From Firmicutes bacterium UBA2595 (lineage in GTDB: Bacteria; Bacillota; Thermincolia; Thermincolales; UBA2595), in the NCBI GenBank assembly GCA_002339745.1, contig DDKP01000086.1, forward strand, positions 1 through 7,934: a stretch of 7,934 bases of DNA, in the 5' to 3' direction. Each line of letters starts with the position of its first letter. Position 1 is the stretch's first letter. A program made the translations under genes and the position numbers. Of the stretch, positions 1 to 5,637 are shown one piece after another. The notes below the pieces were generated by a model. The model was given only the letters and a program-made list of their open reading frames with translations, was not told the DNA's origin and did not search any database.

Positions 1-1002
1 GAAGGCCGCAAGATGTCCAAGTCTCTGGGGAATGTGACCGACCCCCTGGATGTTATCAAACAGATTGGTGCCGACATCCTCCGCTTATGGGTTTCTTCGG
101 CGGACTATAAGGCCGATGTTGCCGCTTCCCCGGGGATCCTTAAGCAGATGGCCGAGGCTTACCGCAAAATCAGGAATACAGCCAGGTACCTGCTGGGTAA
201 CCTTTATGACTTTGAACCGCAGAAAGACAGAGTTTCGTACGCTGACATGGGCGAACTGGATAGATGGGCTCTGCTAAAGCTCCATAAGCTCCTCAAGCGG
301 GTGTTGGATGCTTATCGGAATTACGAGTTCCACGTGGTTTACCATGCGGTGCATAATTTCTGCACAGTGGATATGAGCGCTTTTTACCTGGATATCATCA
401 AGGACCGGTTGTATACCTCGGTTCCTTCTTCGAAGGAGCGCAGGGCTGCCCAGACTGTGATGTATGACATCATTACCTCCCTGGTCAAGTTATTAACTCC
501 TGTACTGGCTTTCACGTCGGAGGAGATCTGGCGCCATATTCCAAAAACCGCCGACGACCCGGGCAGCGTCCAGCTATGCGACATGCCGGGAGTCAGGGAA
601 GATTACCTTGATGAACAACTGGAGGCTAAATGGGATAGAATCATTACAATCCGGGATGAGATTGCCAAAGCGCTCGAAGCAGCCAGAAGAAAAAAAATTA
701 TCGGCCATTCCCTGGACGCTCACGTAACGGTTTACGCCGACGGAGAACTGATGCAGTTCATGGAGCAGATTCTGGATGACCTGCCGGCTATTCTTATCGT
801 CTCCAAAGCTGAACTGGCCGAAGCATTGCAAGCGCCCAACGGGGTTTTCGTTTCTGAGGAAATACCGGGGCTGAAGGTAGAGGTGGCCCAGGCGGCGGGG
901 GATAAGTGTGAACGCTGCTGGACCTACAGTGAGGAGGCTGAAAAAGATGATGGGGGCGCTCCCCTATGCCGCAGGTGCCGGGAGGTAATCGGACAGCTTT
1001 AG
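1..1002 (+). CDS. ileS: Isoleucyl-tRNA synthetase, C-terminal part (5' end cut by window)
   Basis: Class I aminoacyl-tRNA synthetase that charges tRNA-Ile with isoleucine in the cytoplasm. The reading frame is open from base 1 and enters at the KMSKS catalytic loop (KMSKS at visible residues 4-8, followed by LGN). An alpha-helical anticodon-binding domain follows, roughly residues 40-200, with the family-typical stretch FTSEEIW at about 169-175. The end carries the zinc-binding C-terminal module seen in bacterial IleS: CERCW and CRRC, with cysteines at visible residues 303, 306, 323 and 326. About 333 residues are visible of an enzyme that normally has around 920-940, so the HIGH motif and editing domain lie upstream of the window. 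The internal ATG at base 13 is the Met of KMSKS and not a start. No intrinsic terminator is seen after the TAG stop. Confidence 0.97.
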   Translation, partial: EGRKMSKSLGNVTDPLDVIKQIGADILRLWVSSADYKADVAASPGILKQMAEAYRKIRNTARYLLGNLYDFEPQKDRVSYADMGELDRWALLKLHKLLKRVLDAYRNYEFHVVYHAVHNFCTVDMSAFYLDIIKDRLYTSVPSSKERRAAQTVMYDIITSLVKLLTPVLAFTSEEIWRHIPKTADDPGSVQLCDMPGVREDYLDEQLEAKWDRIITIRDEIAKALEAARRKKIIGHSLDAHVTVYADGELMQFMEQILDDLPAILIVSKAELAEALQAPNGVFVSEEIPGLKVEVAQAAGDKCERCWTYSEEAEKDDGGAPLCRRCREVIGQL

Positions 1003-1145
1003 TGAATCTGCATGGTCTGGAGTGAGGTTTGCTCAAAATCTGAACGGAGCAGCGGCAGGAATCTCAGTTTTAGCGTCGAAATTATTGAAGTAGCCTTTTA
1101 ACGATGCCCGGATTAAATTGCGCAAAAATTTTTAGGGGGGATATC
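1003..1145. other. Intergenic region between ileS and the cysteine-rich small gene
   Basis: This stretch of 143 bases has no credible coding frame, no hairpin with a T-tract and no clear sigma-A promoter. A TTGAAG hexamer near 1086 has no good -10 at the usual distance. The following small gene may be read through from ileS or may use a promoter I cannot recognise. The only clear signal is the AGGGGGG ribosome binding site at the right-hand end. Confidence 0.4.
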
Positions 1146-1346
1146 ATGTCTGAATTTAAGTGTGCGAACTGCGAATTATGCGGCAGGGAAGTGGAAGCAG
1201 AACTGACCTGTACAATTATCCTCAATGATGAAAAAAAACAGGAAAAAGCCTGCTGGTGCGTTTGCAAGGAATGTATGGACAACTTTAACGAGAACATTAA
1301 AGAATACTACAAGGCTATCATAAACGATAAACCCCAGAACAAATAA
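1146..1346 (+). CDS. Small cysteine-rich protein, probable zinc-ribbon-like
   Basis: I do not recognise a named family. The protein has 66 residues and eight cysteines (6, 9, 12, 22, 36, 38, 40, 43) arranged as CxxCxxC near the N-terminus and CxCxCxxC in the middle. The spacing C9-x2-C12 followed by C40-x2-C43 resembles the two knuckles of a zinc ribbon, with an acidic, lysine-containing beta-hairpin-like stretch between them. The C-terminal tail is helical and charged, with no membrane segment or signal peptide. The frame is open from an ATG at 1104, but I chose the ATG at 1146 because a strong AGGGGGG site precedes it by about six bases and the cysteine motif starts just after it. The gene stands alone, 143 bases after ileS, and its TAA lies in the first arm of a terminator. 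Metal binding is inferred; a redox or Fe-S role is also possible. Confidence 0.78.
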   Translation: MSEFKCANCELCGREVEAELTCTIILNDEKKQEKACWCVCKECMDNFNENIKEYYKAIINDKPQNK

Positions 1347-1369
1347 GAAGCGCGGTGCGCTTCTTATTT
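1341..1369 (+). terminator. Intrinsic terminator shared by two convergent gene ends
   Basis: A perfect 13-bp stem pairs 1341-1353 (AAATAAGAAGCGC) with 1357-1369, with a 3-base loop GGT. On the plus strand it is followed by the T-rich tail GTTTCTTTTG. The TAA of the upstream cysteine-rich gene (1344-1346) lies in the left arm, and the TAA of the convergent spore-protein gene (1364-1366 on the minus strand) lies in the right arm. Read on the minus strand the tail is GTTCTGGGG, which is T-poor, so termination is probably stronger rightward. Confidence 0.85.
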
Positions 1370-1615
1370 GTTTCTTTTGATTCTTGAAGCCTGGTACTCT
1401 TCAAGGTTTTTTAAGTTCTTTTCCTTCAACTTGCGGGTCATGTAGCCCCCCACCTGACCGGTTTCGGCGGCGCTCAACCCGGCCCACCCCATTTGTTTGA
1501 CTTTGTCCCACAGCCCCAGTTCCTTGGCAACTTCAATTTTGAATTTGTCTATGGGGGTGAGTGTTTTCTTCTTTTTTTCCTTTTTTTTGCTTGATTTGCC
1601 GGCCTGCTTTCTCAT
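1364..1615 (-). CDS. Alpha/beta-type small acid-soluble spore protein (SspF-like)
   Basis: Small acid-soluble spore protein that would coat and protect DNA in the forespore. The 83-residue product contains the alpha/beta SASP core: an EVAKELGLWDKVKQMGW stretch (about residues 29-45), then LSAAETGQVGGYMTRKL (about 47-63). This resembles the minor SspF group (ELAKDLG...GGWGEI...AGNMVKRAI) more than the major SspA/SspB proteins. It differs by a lysine-rich N-terminal tail (11 Lys in the first 17 residues) encoded across A8 and A7 runs. The start at 1615 is preceded by TAAGGAGG with seven bases of spacing. An ATG five bases upstream (1620) is too close to that site and reads only ATG-CGA-TGA. The gene appears monocistronic and sporulation sigma-F/G control is expected for the family. 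A possible but unconvincing -10 (CTATACT, minus strand near 1635-1641) is present. Confidence 0.88.
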   Translation of the reverse strand: MRKQAGKSSKKKEKKKKTLTPIDKFKIEVAKELGLWDKVKQMGWAGLSAAETGQVGGYMTRKLKEKNLKNLEEYQASRIKRNK

Positions 1616-1671
1616 CGCATTTCCTCCTTAGGAAAGTATAGCCCAAGAGACAAGTTTTCATTACATTAGTG

Positions 1672-1698
1672 CTGACTTTTTGCCCAACATGTTATAAT
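1672..1698 (+). promoter_or_regulatory. Sigma-A-type extended -10 promoter of the CBS-PAS gene
   Basis: A consensus -10 TATAAT lies at 1693-1698 and is preceded by TG at 1690-1691, giving an extended -10 (TGnTATAAT). The best -35 match is CTGACT at 1672-1677, with a short 15-base spacer, so the extended -10 probably carries most of the promoter strength. About 50 bases of AT-rich leader follow before the GGAGGA ribosome binding site (1741-1746) of the gene starting at 1752. Confidence 0.6.
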
Positions 1699-1751
1699 AT
1701 ACTAGTGGATGAGTAATATACTTATTTTTAATAAAGTTTTGGAGGATAGAT

Positions 1752-2432
1752 ATGAGAGTTTTGGTCAGGGACGTTATGTCTAGAGGTGTGGTGAAATTGA
1801 AGAAAGACCAGACTGTCGGCGAGGTTAACCAGCTTTTCCTGGACCGGGTTATTGACGGCGCTCCGGTGGTGGACGATGATGGGAAAGTTATAGGGGTCTT
1901 TACAAAGACCCACCTTATGAGGGCGATGGGAAAGCCTTTAAACACTCCAATCGGGAAACTGATGAACAAAAATGTGATTTCCATAGGGGAGACCATGCCG
2001 GTGGAAGAGGCGCTGAGTATACCGGTAGGTCGACTGCCGGTAGTGAACAAAGAAGGCAGAATGGTAGGCTGGCTGACCCGCACCGACCTGGCCACGGCGT
2101 TTCTGGACCATTATAAAAAAGCTATTGAGGGATTGGAGCAGGTCTTTAATTCCATTCCCCACGGAATTATTGCTATTGACTCGGAATCCCGGATTACCGT
2201 GTTTAACCAAACGGGCGAGAAGTTATGGGGCGTGCAGACGGATCGGATTCTCGGGTATCCGGTAAACGAAGTTTTTCCGGTAATGCAAATGGAAAATATC
2301 TTAAGGACCGGCAAGCCGGAGAGTTATAAGCTGCAAGTCAATGGCGTTATGTATAACATTGACCTGACCCCTATTAAATCAGGTGGTGAAATTAAGGGCG
2401 CAGTCGCTGAATTTTATAAGTCGAAAGACTAA
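1752..2432 (+). CDS. CBS-CBS-PAS sensor protein without output domain
   Basis: A 226-residue soluble sensor. Two CBS motifs form a likely Bateman module. CBS1 spans about 1-58 with GAPVVDDDGKVIGVFTKTHL at 36-55; CBS2 spans about 66-118 with RLPVVNKEGRMVGWLTRTDL at 94-113. A short helical linker (118-130) leads to a PAS fold at about 126-226 with the typical opening VFNSIPHGIIAID and an FN motif at 151-152. CBS pairs commonly bind adenosine nucleotides and PAS domains bind small ligands or cofactors; which ones here cannot be read from sequence. The same CBS-PAS order forms the N-terminal sensory half of some clostridial sigma-54 activators, but this protein stops right after the PAS domain. 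There is no AAA+, HTH, kinase or GGDEF domain. The start at 1752 is supported by GGAGGA five bases upstream and its own promoter. The next gene begins 60 bases later on the same strand. Confidence 0.9.
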   Translation: MRVLVRDVMSRGVVKLKKDQTVGEVNQLFLDRVIDGAPVVDDDGKVIGVFTKTHLMRAMGKPLNTPIGKLMNKNVISIGETMPVEEALSIPVGRLPVVNKEGRMVGWLTRTDLATAFLDHYKKAIEGLEQVFNSIPHGIIAIDSESRITVFNQTGEKLWGVQTDRILGYPVNEVFPVMQMENILRTGKPESYKLQVNGVMYNIDLTPIKSGGEIKGAVAEFYKSKD

Positions 2433-2492
2433 CTGGTTGAAGGGCACCTGCCGGGGCCTTTAAGAATACATTAATACAGGGTGTGTTTAAAA

Positions 2493-3695
2493 ATGTATGA
2501 CAAAATAATGAAGGTAGCTGGGCAGATGCAACCGGAACTGGTCGAAATAAGGAGGGCAATCCACCGCAACCCCGAACTCGGGTTTGCAGAGTGGGAGACT
2601 TCAAAACTGGTGCTGGACAAGATTTCCGGGGTGGGAATCCAGGTAGAACGCGGCATTGCCGGAACAGGGGTTGTAGCTGTCCTGCCGGCGGCACGGAACG
2701 CTAAAACCGTAGCTTTAAGAGCCGATATGGACGCCCTTCCGGTTGAGGAGCAGAATGATGTGCCGTACAGGTCAAACAAGCCGGGGGTAATGCATGCCTG
2801 CGGTCATGACGCCCATGTGGCCATGCTGATTGGAGCTGCCAAAATCCTGGCCAAGATGAAAGATGAACTGCTGGTCAACGTAAAGTTTATTTTCCAGCCC
2901 TGTGAGGAACAGCCGCGGGGAGGAGCCGAACCCATGGTCAGGGAAGGGGTTTTGGAGAACCCGCGGGTTGATGCTATTTTCGCCCTTCATGTTAATCCAT
3001 ATCTACCGGCGGGGTTTGTCGGCCTCAAGGAAGGCACCGTAATGGCAGCGGCAGACCAGTTCACCATTAACATCATTGGAAAGGGAGGGCATGCTGCGGC
3101 GCCTCACCAGACCGTGGATCCTATAATTATTGCCTCCCACGTGGTCCAGGCTTTGCAGACGGTTGTGAGCAGGCAGATTGATCCCATTGAGCCGTTGGTA
3201 ATTTCCGTATGCACCATCAATGGCGGCCACTCCTTTAACGTTATTGCGGACAGGGTGTCTCTGACCGGGACAGTCAGAACCTTGAACCCGAATATTCAGC
3301 AACAGATGCCGGAACAGCTCAGGTCCGTTGTAAAAGGAGTCACTTCCGCCTTTGGGGCGGACTACAGCTTCGATTACCAGTGGGGGTATCCAGCGCTGAC
3401 GAATAACAGTTATATGCTCGAAATTGTAAGACAGGCAGGCCATCGCTTGGTCGGCCGGCAGCGGGTTTTAACAGTGGCTTCTCCGTCAATGGGGGCGGAG
3501 GACTTTGCTTGTTATACTTCCCGCGTGCCGGGGGCATACTTTTTTCTCGGGACAAAACCGCCCCAGGGAGAGACCTACCCCTGGCACAATCCCAAGTTCA
3601 CTATTGATGAATCAGCCCTGGCAACCGGAGCAGCGCTGCTGGCGGGGTGTGCAGTTCGGGCTCAGGAAGCTTGGGGAGGAGAGACAGCGGAATGA
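2493..3695 (+). CDS. M20D-family metal-dependent amidohydrolase/peptidase
   Basis: Zinc-type amidohydrolase of peptidase family M20D (hippurate hydrolase, N-acyl-amino-acid amidohydrolase, IAA-amino-acid hydrolase group), which cleaves an acyl or peptidyl amide from an amino acid; the true substrate is unknown. The 400-residue length is typical. The expected metal-site residues are visible: HACGHDAH with Cys103 and His105, the EE pair 138-139 (catalytic base and ligand), His166 in ALHVNP, and His365 in WHNPKF. GKGGHAAAPH (His200) marks the inserted dimerisation domain. The N-terminal IHRNPELGF is also family-typical. There is no signal peptide, so the enzyme is probably cytoplasmic. I chose ATG 2493 over an in-frame GTG at 2481, which has no ribosome binding site; AGGGTG at 2478-2483 gives a weak site for the ATG. 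The stop overlaps the start of the E1-like gene in ATGA, implying translational coupling. Confidence 0.93.
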   Translation: MYDKIMKVAGQMQPELVEIRRAIHRNPELGFAEWETSKLVLDKISGVGIQVERGIAGTGVVAVLPAARNAKTVALRADMDALPVEEQNDVPYRSNKPGVMHACGHDAHVAMLIGAAKILAKMKDELLVNVKFIFQPCEEQPRGGAEPMVREGVLENPRVDAIFALHVNPYLPAGFVGLKEGTVMAAADQFTINIIGKGGHAAAPHQTVDPIIIASHVVQALQTVVSRQIDPIEPLVISVCTINGGHSFNVIADRVSLTGTVRTLNPNIQQQMPEQLRSVVKGVTSAFGADYSFDYQWGYPALTNNSYMLEIVRQAGHRLVGRQRVLTVASPSMGAEDFACYTSRVPGAYFFLGTKPPQGETYPWHNPKFTIDESALATGAALLAGCAVRAQEAWGGETAE

Positions 3696-4441
3696 ATGGT
3701 TTAACTGACCAGGAGAGAAAAAGATACACCCGCAACTTGGTCCTGGAGGAAATCGGAGAGGCGGGGCAGCTAAAGTTAAAGGCAGGAAGGGTCCTGGTTG
3801 TCGGTACCGGCGGCCTGGGCTCGCCGGCCCTGTACTACCTGACTGCTGCCGGGGTGGGAACCCTAGGGATAGTAGACAGTGATCAGGTCGATTTAACCAA
3901 TTTACAGCGCCAGATAATACACAGCATGGATAATCTGGGTCAGGCCAAGACTGTTTCGGCGTATGAAAAGCTGGCCAGGCTCAACAGCGACATCAGGATT
4001 GTACCCGTTCAGGAAAGGGTGACCACCGAAAACGCCTGCCGGATTATTGACGGTTACGATGTTGTTGTGGATGGGACAGATAATTTCCCAACCAGGTTCA
4101 TTTTAAACAGCGCCTGTATTAAAACAGGGAGGCCGTTTATCCATGGAGGAATCCTTGGTTTTACCGGCCAGGCCATGACAGTGGTTCCGGGGCGGGGACC
4201 ATGTTTTCAATGTGTTTTCCAAGAGCCTCCCTCTCCGGGGACTGTGCCGGAATCACCCGGAGTACTGGGGGCAGTGGCCGGCACCATAGGAACAATCCAG
4301 GCTGCGGAGGCCGTTAAGATTCTGCTGGGGACCGGCCAACTTCTTATAGGGCGCCTCCTGATATATGATGCCCTGCAGTTGTCATTCCGGGAAGTACAGG
4401 TGAAAAAGAACACCGCTTGTCCGATATGTAAGGCTTTATAA
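3692..4441 (+). CDS. E1-like ThiF/MoeB/HesA-family adenylyltransferase
   Basis: A member of the ubiquitin-activating-enzyme-like superfamily that adenylates the C-terminus of a ThiS/MoaD-type sulfur carrier, or a related substrate, using ATP. Motifs in the 249 residues are RYTRN (Arg14), the nucleotide loop GTGGLG (38-43), DSDQVDLTNLQRQ (62-74), QAK (Lys86) and DGTDN (127-131). A zinc site is formed by CFQC (171-174) and CPIC (243-246). The position where ThiF and many MoeB-like proteins have a cysteine (typically PSCxxAGVLG) reads TVPESPGVLG here, so that cysteine is absent. No rhodanese domain is fused and no ThiS/MoaD gene lies in the window. The frame is open upstream, but ATG 3692 is chosen because GGGGAGGAG precedes it by about ten bases and it overlaps the amidohydrolase stop. 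ThiF, MoeB and HesA cannot be distinguished, so no symbol is given. Confidence 0.92.
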   Translation: MNGLTDQERKRYTRNLVLEEIGEAGQLKLKAGRVLVVGTGGLGSPALYYLTAAGVGTLGIVDSDQVDLTNLQRQIIHSMDNLGQAKTVSAYEKLARLNSDIRIVPVQERVTTENACRIIDGYDVVVDGTDNFPTRFILNSACIKTGRPFIHGGILGFTGQAMTVVPGRGPCFQCVFQEPPSPGTVPESPGVLGAVAGTIGTIQAAEAVKILLGTGQLLIGRLLIYDALQLSFREVQVKKNTACPICKAL

Positions 4442-4495
4442 ACCTTCGTTGCCGTTTACATCAGCATTTTGGGTATTTTGGAATGGATTTGAACT

Positions 4496-4521
4496 GTTTA
4501 ACCTATGCCGTATAGGCTAAC
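4496..4521. terminator. Possible weak hairpin between convergent genes
   Basis: CCTAT (4502-4506) pairs with ATAGG (4512-4516). Outward extension to GTTT..AAC is possible with one bulge and one mismatch. It sits between the end of the E1-like gene and the end of the small minus-strand gene, where a bidirectional terminator would be expected. Only a short T-run (TTTT at 4525-4528) follows on the plus strand and none on the minus strand, so termination is doubtful. Confidence 0.3.
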
Positions 4522-4526
4522 CAGTT

Positions 4527-4709
4527 TTACGTGCTCTCCACATCATCAGGGTTATCGTTAGTTACCAGTGTTATACCGTCGCCGGTTTTTTTTGTGATTC
4601 GGTCATCGGGGTTGTCCAGGATCACGAAATTGTTTTCGGTAAGGCCGCCTTTATCATATATTTTCTTATGCTGTGTTTTAGGAAATCTTTTCTTTTTATT
4701 TTCACTCAT
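4527..4709 (-). CDS. Small hydrophilic protein of unknown function
   Basis: I do not recognise this 60-residue protein. It has a strongly basic N-terminus (MSENKKKRFPKTQHKK) and an acidic C-terminal half containing NPDD twice (about residues 33-36 and 53-56), as if a short unit had been duplicated around a GDGITLV turn. There are no cysteines, membrane segments or signal peptide. The case for a real gene is the ribosome binding site GGGAGGAT, with GGAGG seven bases before ATG 4709, and its position 52 bases downstream of pduL on the same strand with no convincing terminator between, which suggests co-transcription. An overlapping plus-strand frame has no ribosome binding site and reads across two genes, so it is discounted. 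Similarly sized lysine-rich hydrophilic proteins occur among spore proteins, but I see no family motif. Confidence 0.65.
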   Translation of the reverse strand: MSENKKKRFPKTQHKKIYDKGGLTENNFVILDNPDDRITKKTGDGITLVTNDNPDDVEST

Positions 4710-4761
4710 GGTTAATCCTCCCTGGGTTGCATTTGCTGTTTCTCGAAACGAAAGAAGGAAA

Positions 4762-5439
4762 TCAGGACAGCAGTACCTTTCCGATGACGGTTACACAGTC
4801 ACCGTCTTCAATTACTGCCGCATTGGCCTCATCAGTATCCACGTGCATTTCGGTAATATAGTTTTTGTCCACCCTGATCAGTACTCCGTTGAAGATAAGA
4901 TCACGCTCGCCATCAACCAGTACCTGCACGCGGTCACCGTTATCAAGTCCTAATTCTTTGGCGTCTTCAGGACTCATGTGGATGTGAGTTGCCGCCAGGA
5001 TTACACCTTCCCTCAGGGTAACGGCCCCGGCTGGGCCTACCAGAACTATTCCCGGTGTTTCCTCCAGGTCTCCCGAATCCCTTACAGGGGGATCCACTCC
5101 CAGGTGATATCCATCTGTGCCGGAGATTTCCACCTGGGTTTTTTCCCTTACCGGTCCGAGAATCCGGACATCTTCTATTACTCCTTCCGGTCCGACGACG
5201 GTAACGGTTTCCCTGGCGGCAAACTGTCCCGGCTGGGCCAGGTCCTTGTATTTAGTTAGCTTATATCCAGGGCCGTACAATTGTTCCAGGTCAGCCTGGG
5301 AAATATGAATGTGCCTTCCGGAGATTCTTACCGTTACTTCATTGAATTCGGAAGTCAATGGCTCGACATGCGGTAGAGCTTCCTCGAGAGGAAGCCTCGG
5401 TTCTTGGGGCTGCCAGTAACCGCAATTGCTGTCAATCAT
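4762..5439 (-). CDS. pduL: Phosphate propanoyltransferase (PduL-type phosphotransacylase)
   Basis: Interconverts acyl-CoA (acetyl- or propanoyl-CoA) plus phosphate with acyl phosphate plus CoA. In anaerobes lacking classical Pta this supports ATP formation with an acetate or propionate kinase. The 225-residue product has the duplicated PduL architecture. The first half carries VRISGRHIHIS (His43, His45). The second carries ATHIHMSPEDA (His152, His154) and EMHVDTDEANAA (His199), the histidine motifs that provide zinc and active-site residues in PduL. About 33 residues precede the first core strand (VTVRIS), a proline- and glutamate-rich segment. Microcompartment PduLs use an N-terminal targeting helix, but this one is not clearly amphipathic and no shell gene is in the window, so a cytosolic enzyme is more likely. 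AAGGAG lies eight bases before ATG 5439. The gene is divergent from the ACT-domain operon. Acetyl versus propanoyl preference cannot be read from sequence. Confidence 0.94.
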   Translation of the reverse strand: MIDSNCGYWQPQEPRLPLEEALPHVEPLTSEFNEVTVRISGRHIHISQADLEQLYGPGYKLTKYKDLAQPGQFAARETVTVVGPEGVIEDVRILGPVREKTQVEISGTDGYHLGVDPPVRDSGDLEETPGIVLVGPAGAVTLREGVILAATHIHMSPEDAKELGLDNGDRVQVLVDGERDLIFNGVLIRVDKNYITEMHVDTDEANAAVIEDGDCVTVIGKVLLS

Positions 5440-5460
5440 GCAGCTTGCTCCTTCCCGCCC

Positions 5461-5474
5461 GAAAAAATTTTTTC
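5461..5474. repeat. A6T6 palindrome in the pduL leader
   Basis: GAAAAAATTTTTTC is a perfect 14-nt palindrome in the short leader upstream of the pduL ribosome binding site. A-tract/T-tract DNA of this kind is intrinsically bent or stiff and could affect promoter or mRNA structure. It could equally be a chance AT-rich stretch. Confidence 0.5.
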
Positions 5475-5537
5475 TCTGCTAAGTGATATTTTGCCCATTA
5501 ACTGAATATATATTTAGGTTAGGCCATAATTAGTGAC

Positions 5538-5556
5538 AAGTGACCACCGGTCACTT
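5538..5556. promoter_or_regulatory. Perfect 19-nt dyad, candidate operator between divergent genes
   Basis: AAGTGACC (5538-5545), spacer ACC, then GGTCACTT (5549-5556) is a perfect inverted repeat with 8-bp arms. The motif AGTGAC is also directly repeated just left of it (5532-5537). The dyad lies 16 bases upstream of the -35 of the ACT-operon promoter. It touches a TTGTCA hexamer on the minus strand (5534-5539) that could be a -35 for pduL. Its place between divergent transcription units fits a dimeric regulator site. A transcribed hairpin is the alternative; the T-rich stretch downstream on the plus strand is about nine bases away and interrupted. Confidence 0.55.
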
Positions 5557-5572
5557 ACCGCTAATTTTCTTT

Positions 5573-5601
5573 TTGAAAGTTCTCCACCGCACTGATATAA
5601 T
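5573..5601 (+). promoter_or_regulatory. Sigma-A promoter of the ACT-UPF0210 operon
   Basis: The -35 TTGAAA (5573-5578) and -10 TATAAT (5596-5601) are separated by an optimal 17-base spacer, and TG at 5593-5594 makes an extended -10. This is the best promoter in the window. It lies about 36 bases before the ATG at 5638, leaving a short leader that holds the AAGGA ribosome binding site (5624-5628). Confidence 0.82.
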
Positions 5602-5637
5602 GTTATTATTACCTTTAAGATGTAAGGAAGTGAGCTA

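Noticed and set aside
1104..1145. Longer N-terminus for the cysteine-rich protein from ATG 1104
   Set aside because: No ribosome binding site before 1104, whereas AGGGGGG lies at the right distance from 1146; the extra 14 residues would also span the ribosome binding site itself.
2440..2461. Hairpin AAGGGCACC/GGGGCCTTT after the CBS-PAS gene
   Set aside because: The stem has a mismatch and a G-T pair and is followed by AAGAATAC rather than a T-run, so I do not call it a terminator; read-through into the amidohydrolase gene is plausible.
3003..3443. 146-residue minus-strand frame inside the amidohydrolase gene
   Set aside because: Antisense shadow of a well-conserved M20D gene with no initiation signal.
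3647..3691. Longer N-terminus for the E1-like protein starting inside the amidohydrolase gene
   Set aside because: The start at 3692 has a GGGGAGGAG site and begins at the position typical for MoeB/ThiF proteins; the extension is a low-complexity out-of-frame reading of the upstream gene.
4738..4749. Palindrome GTTTC-TC-GAAAC between pduL and the small gene
   Set aside because: The two-base loop cannot form a stable terminator hairpin and there is no T-tract.
4531..4953. 140-residue plus-strand frame antisense to pduL and the small gene
   Set aside because: It spans two minus-strand genes that both have strong ribosome binding sites, has none itself, and its sequence matches no family I know.
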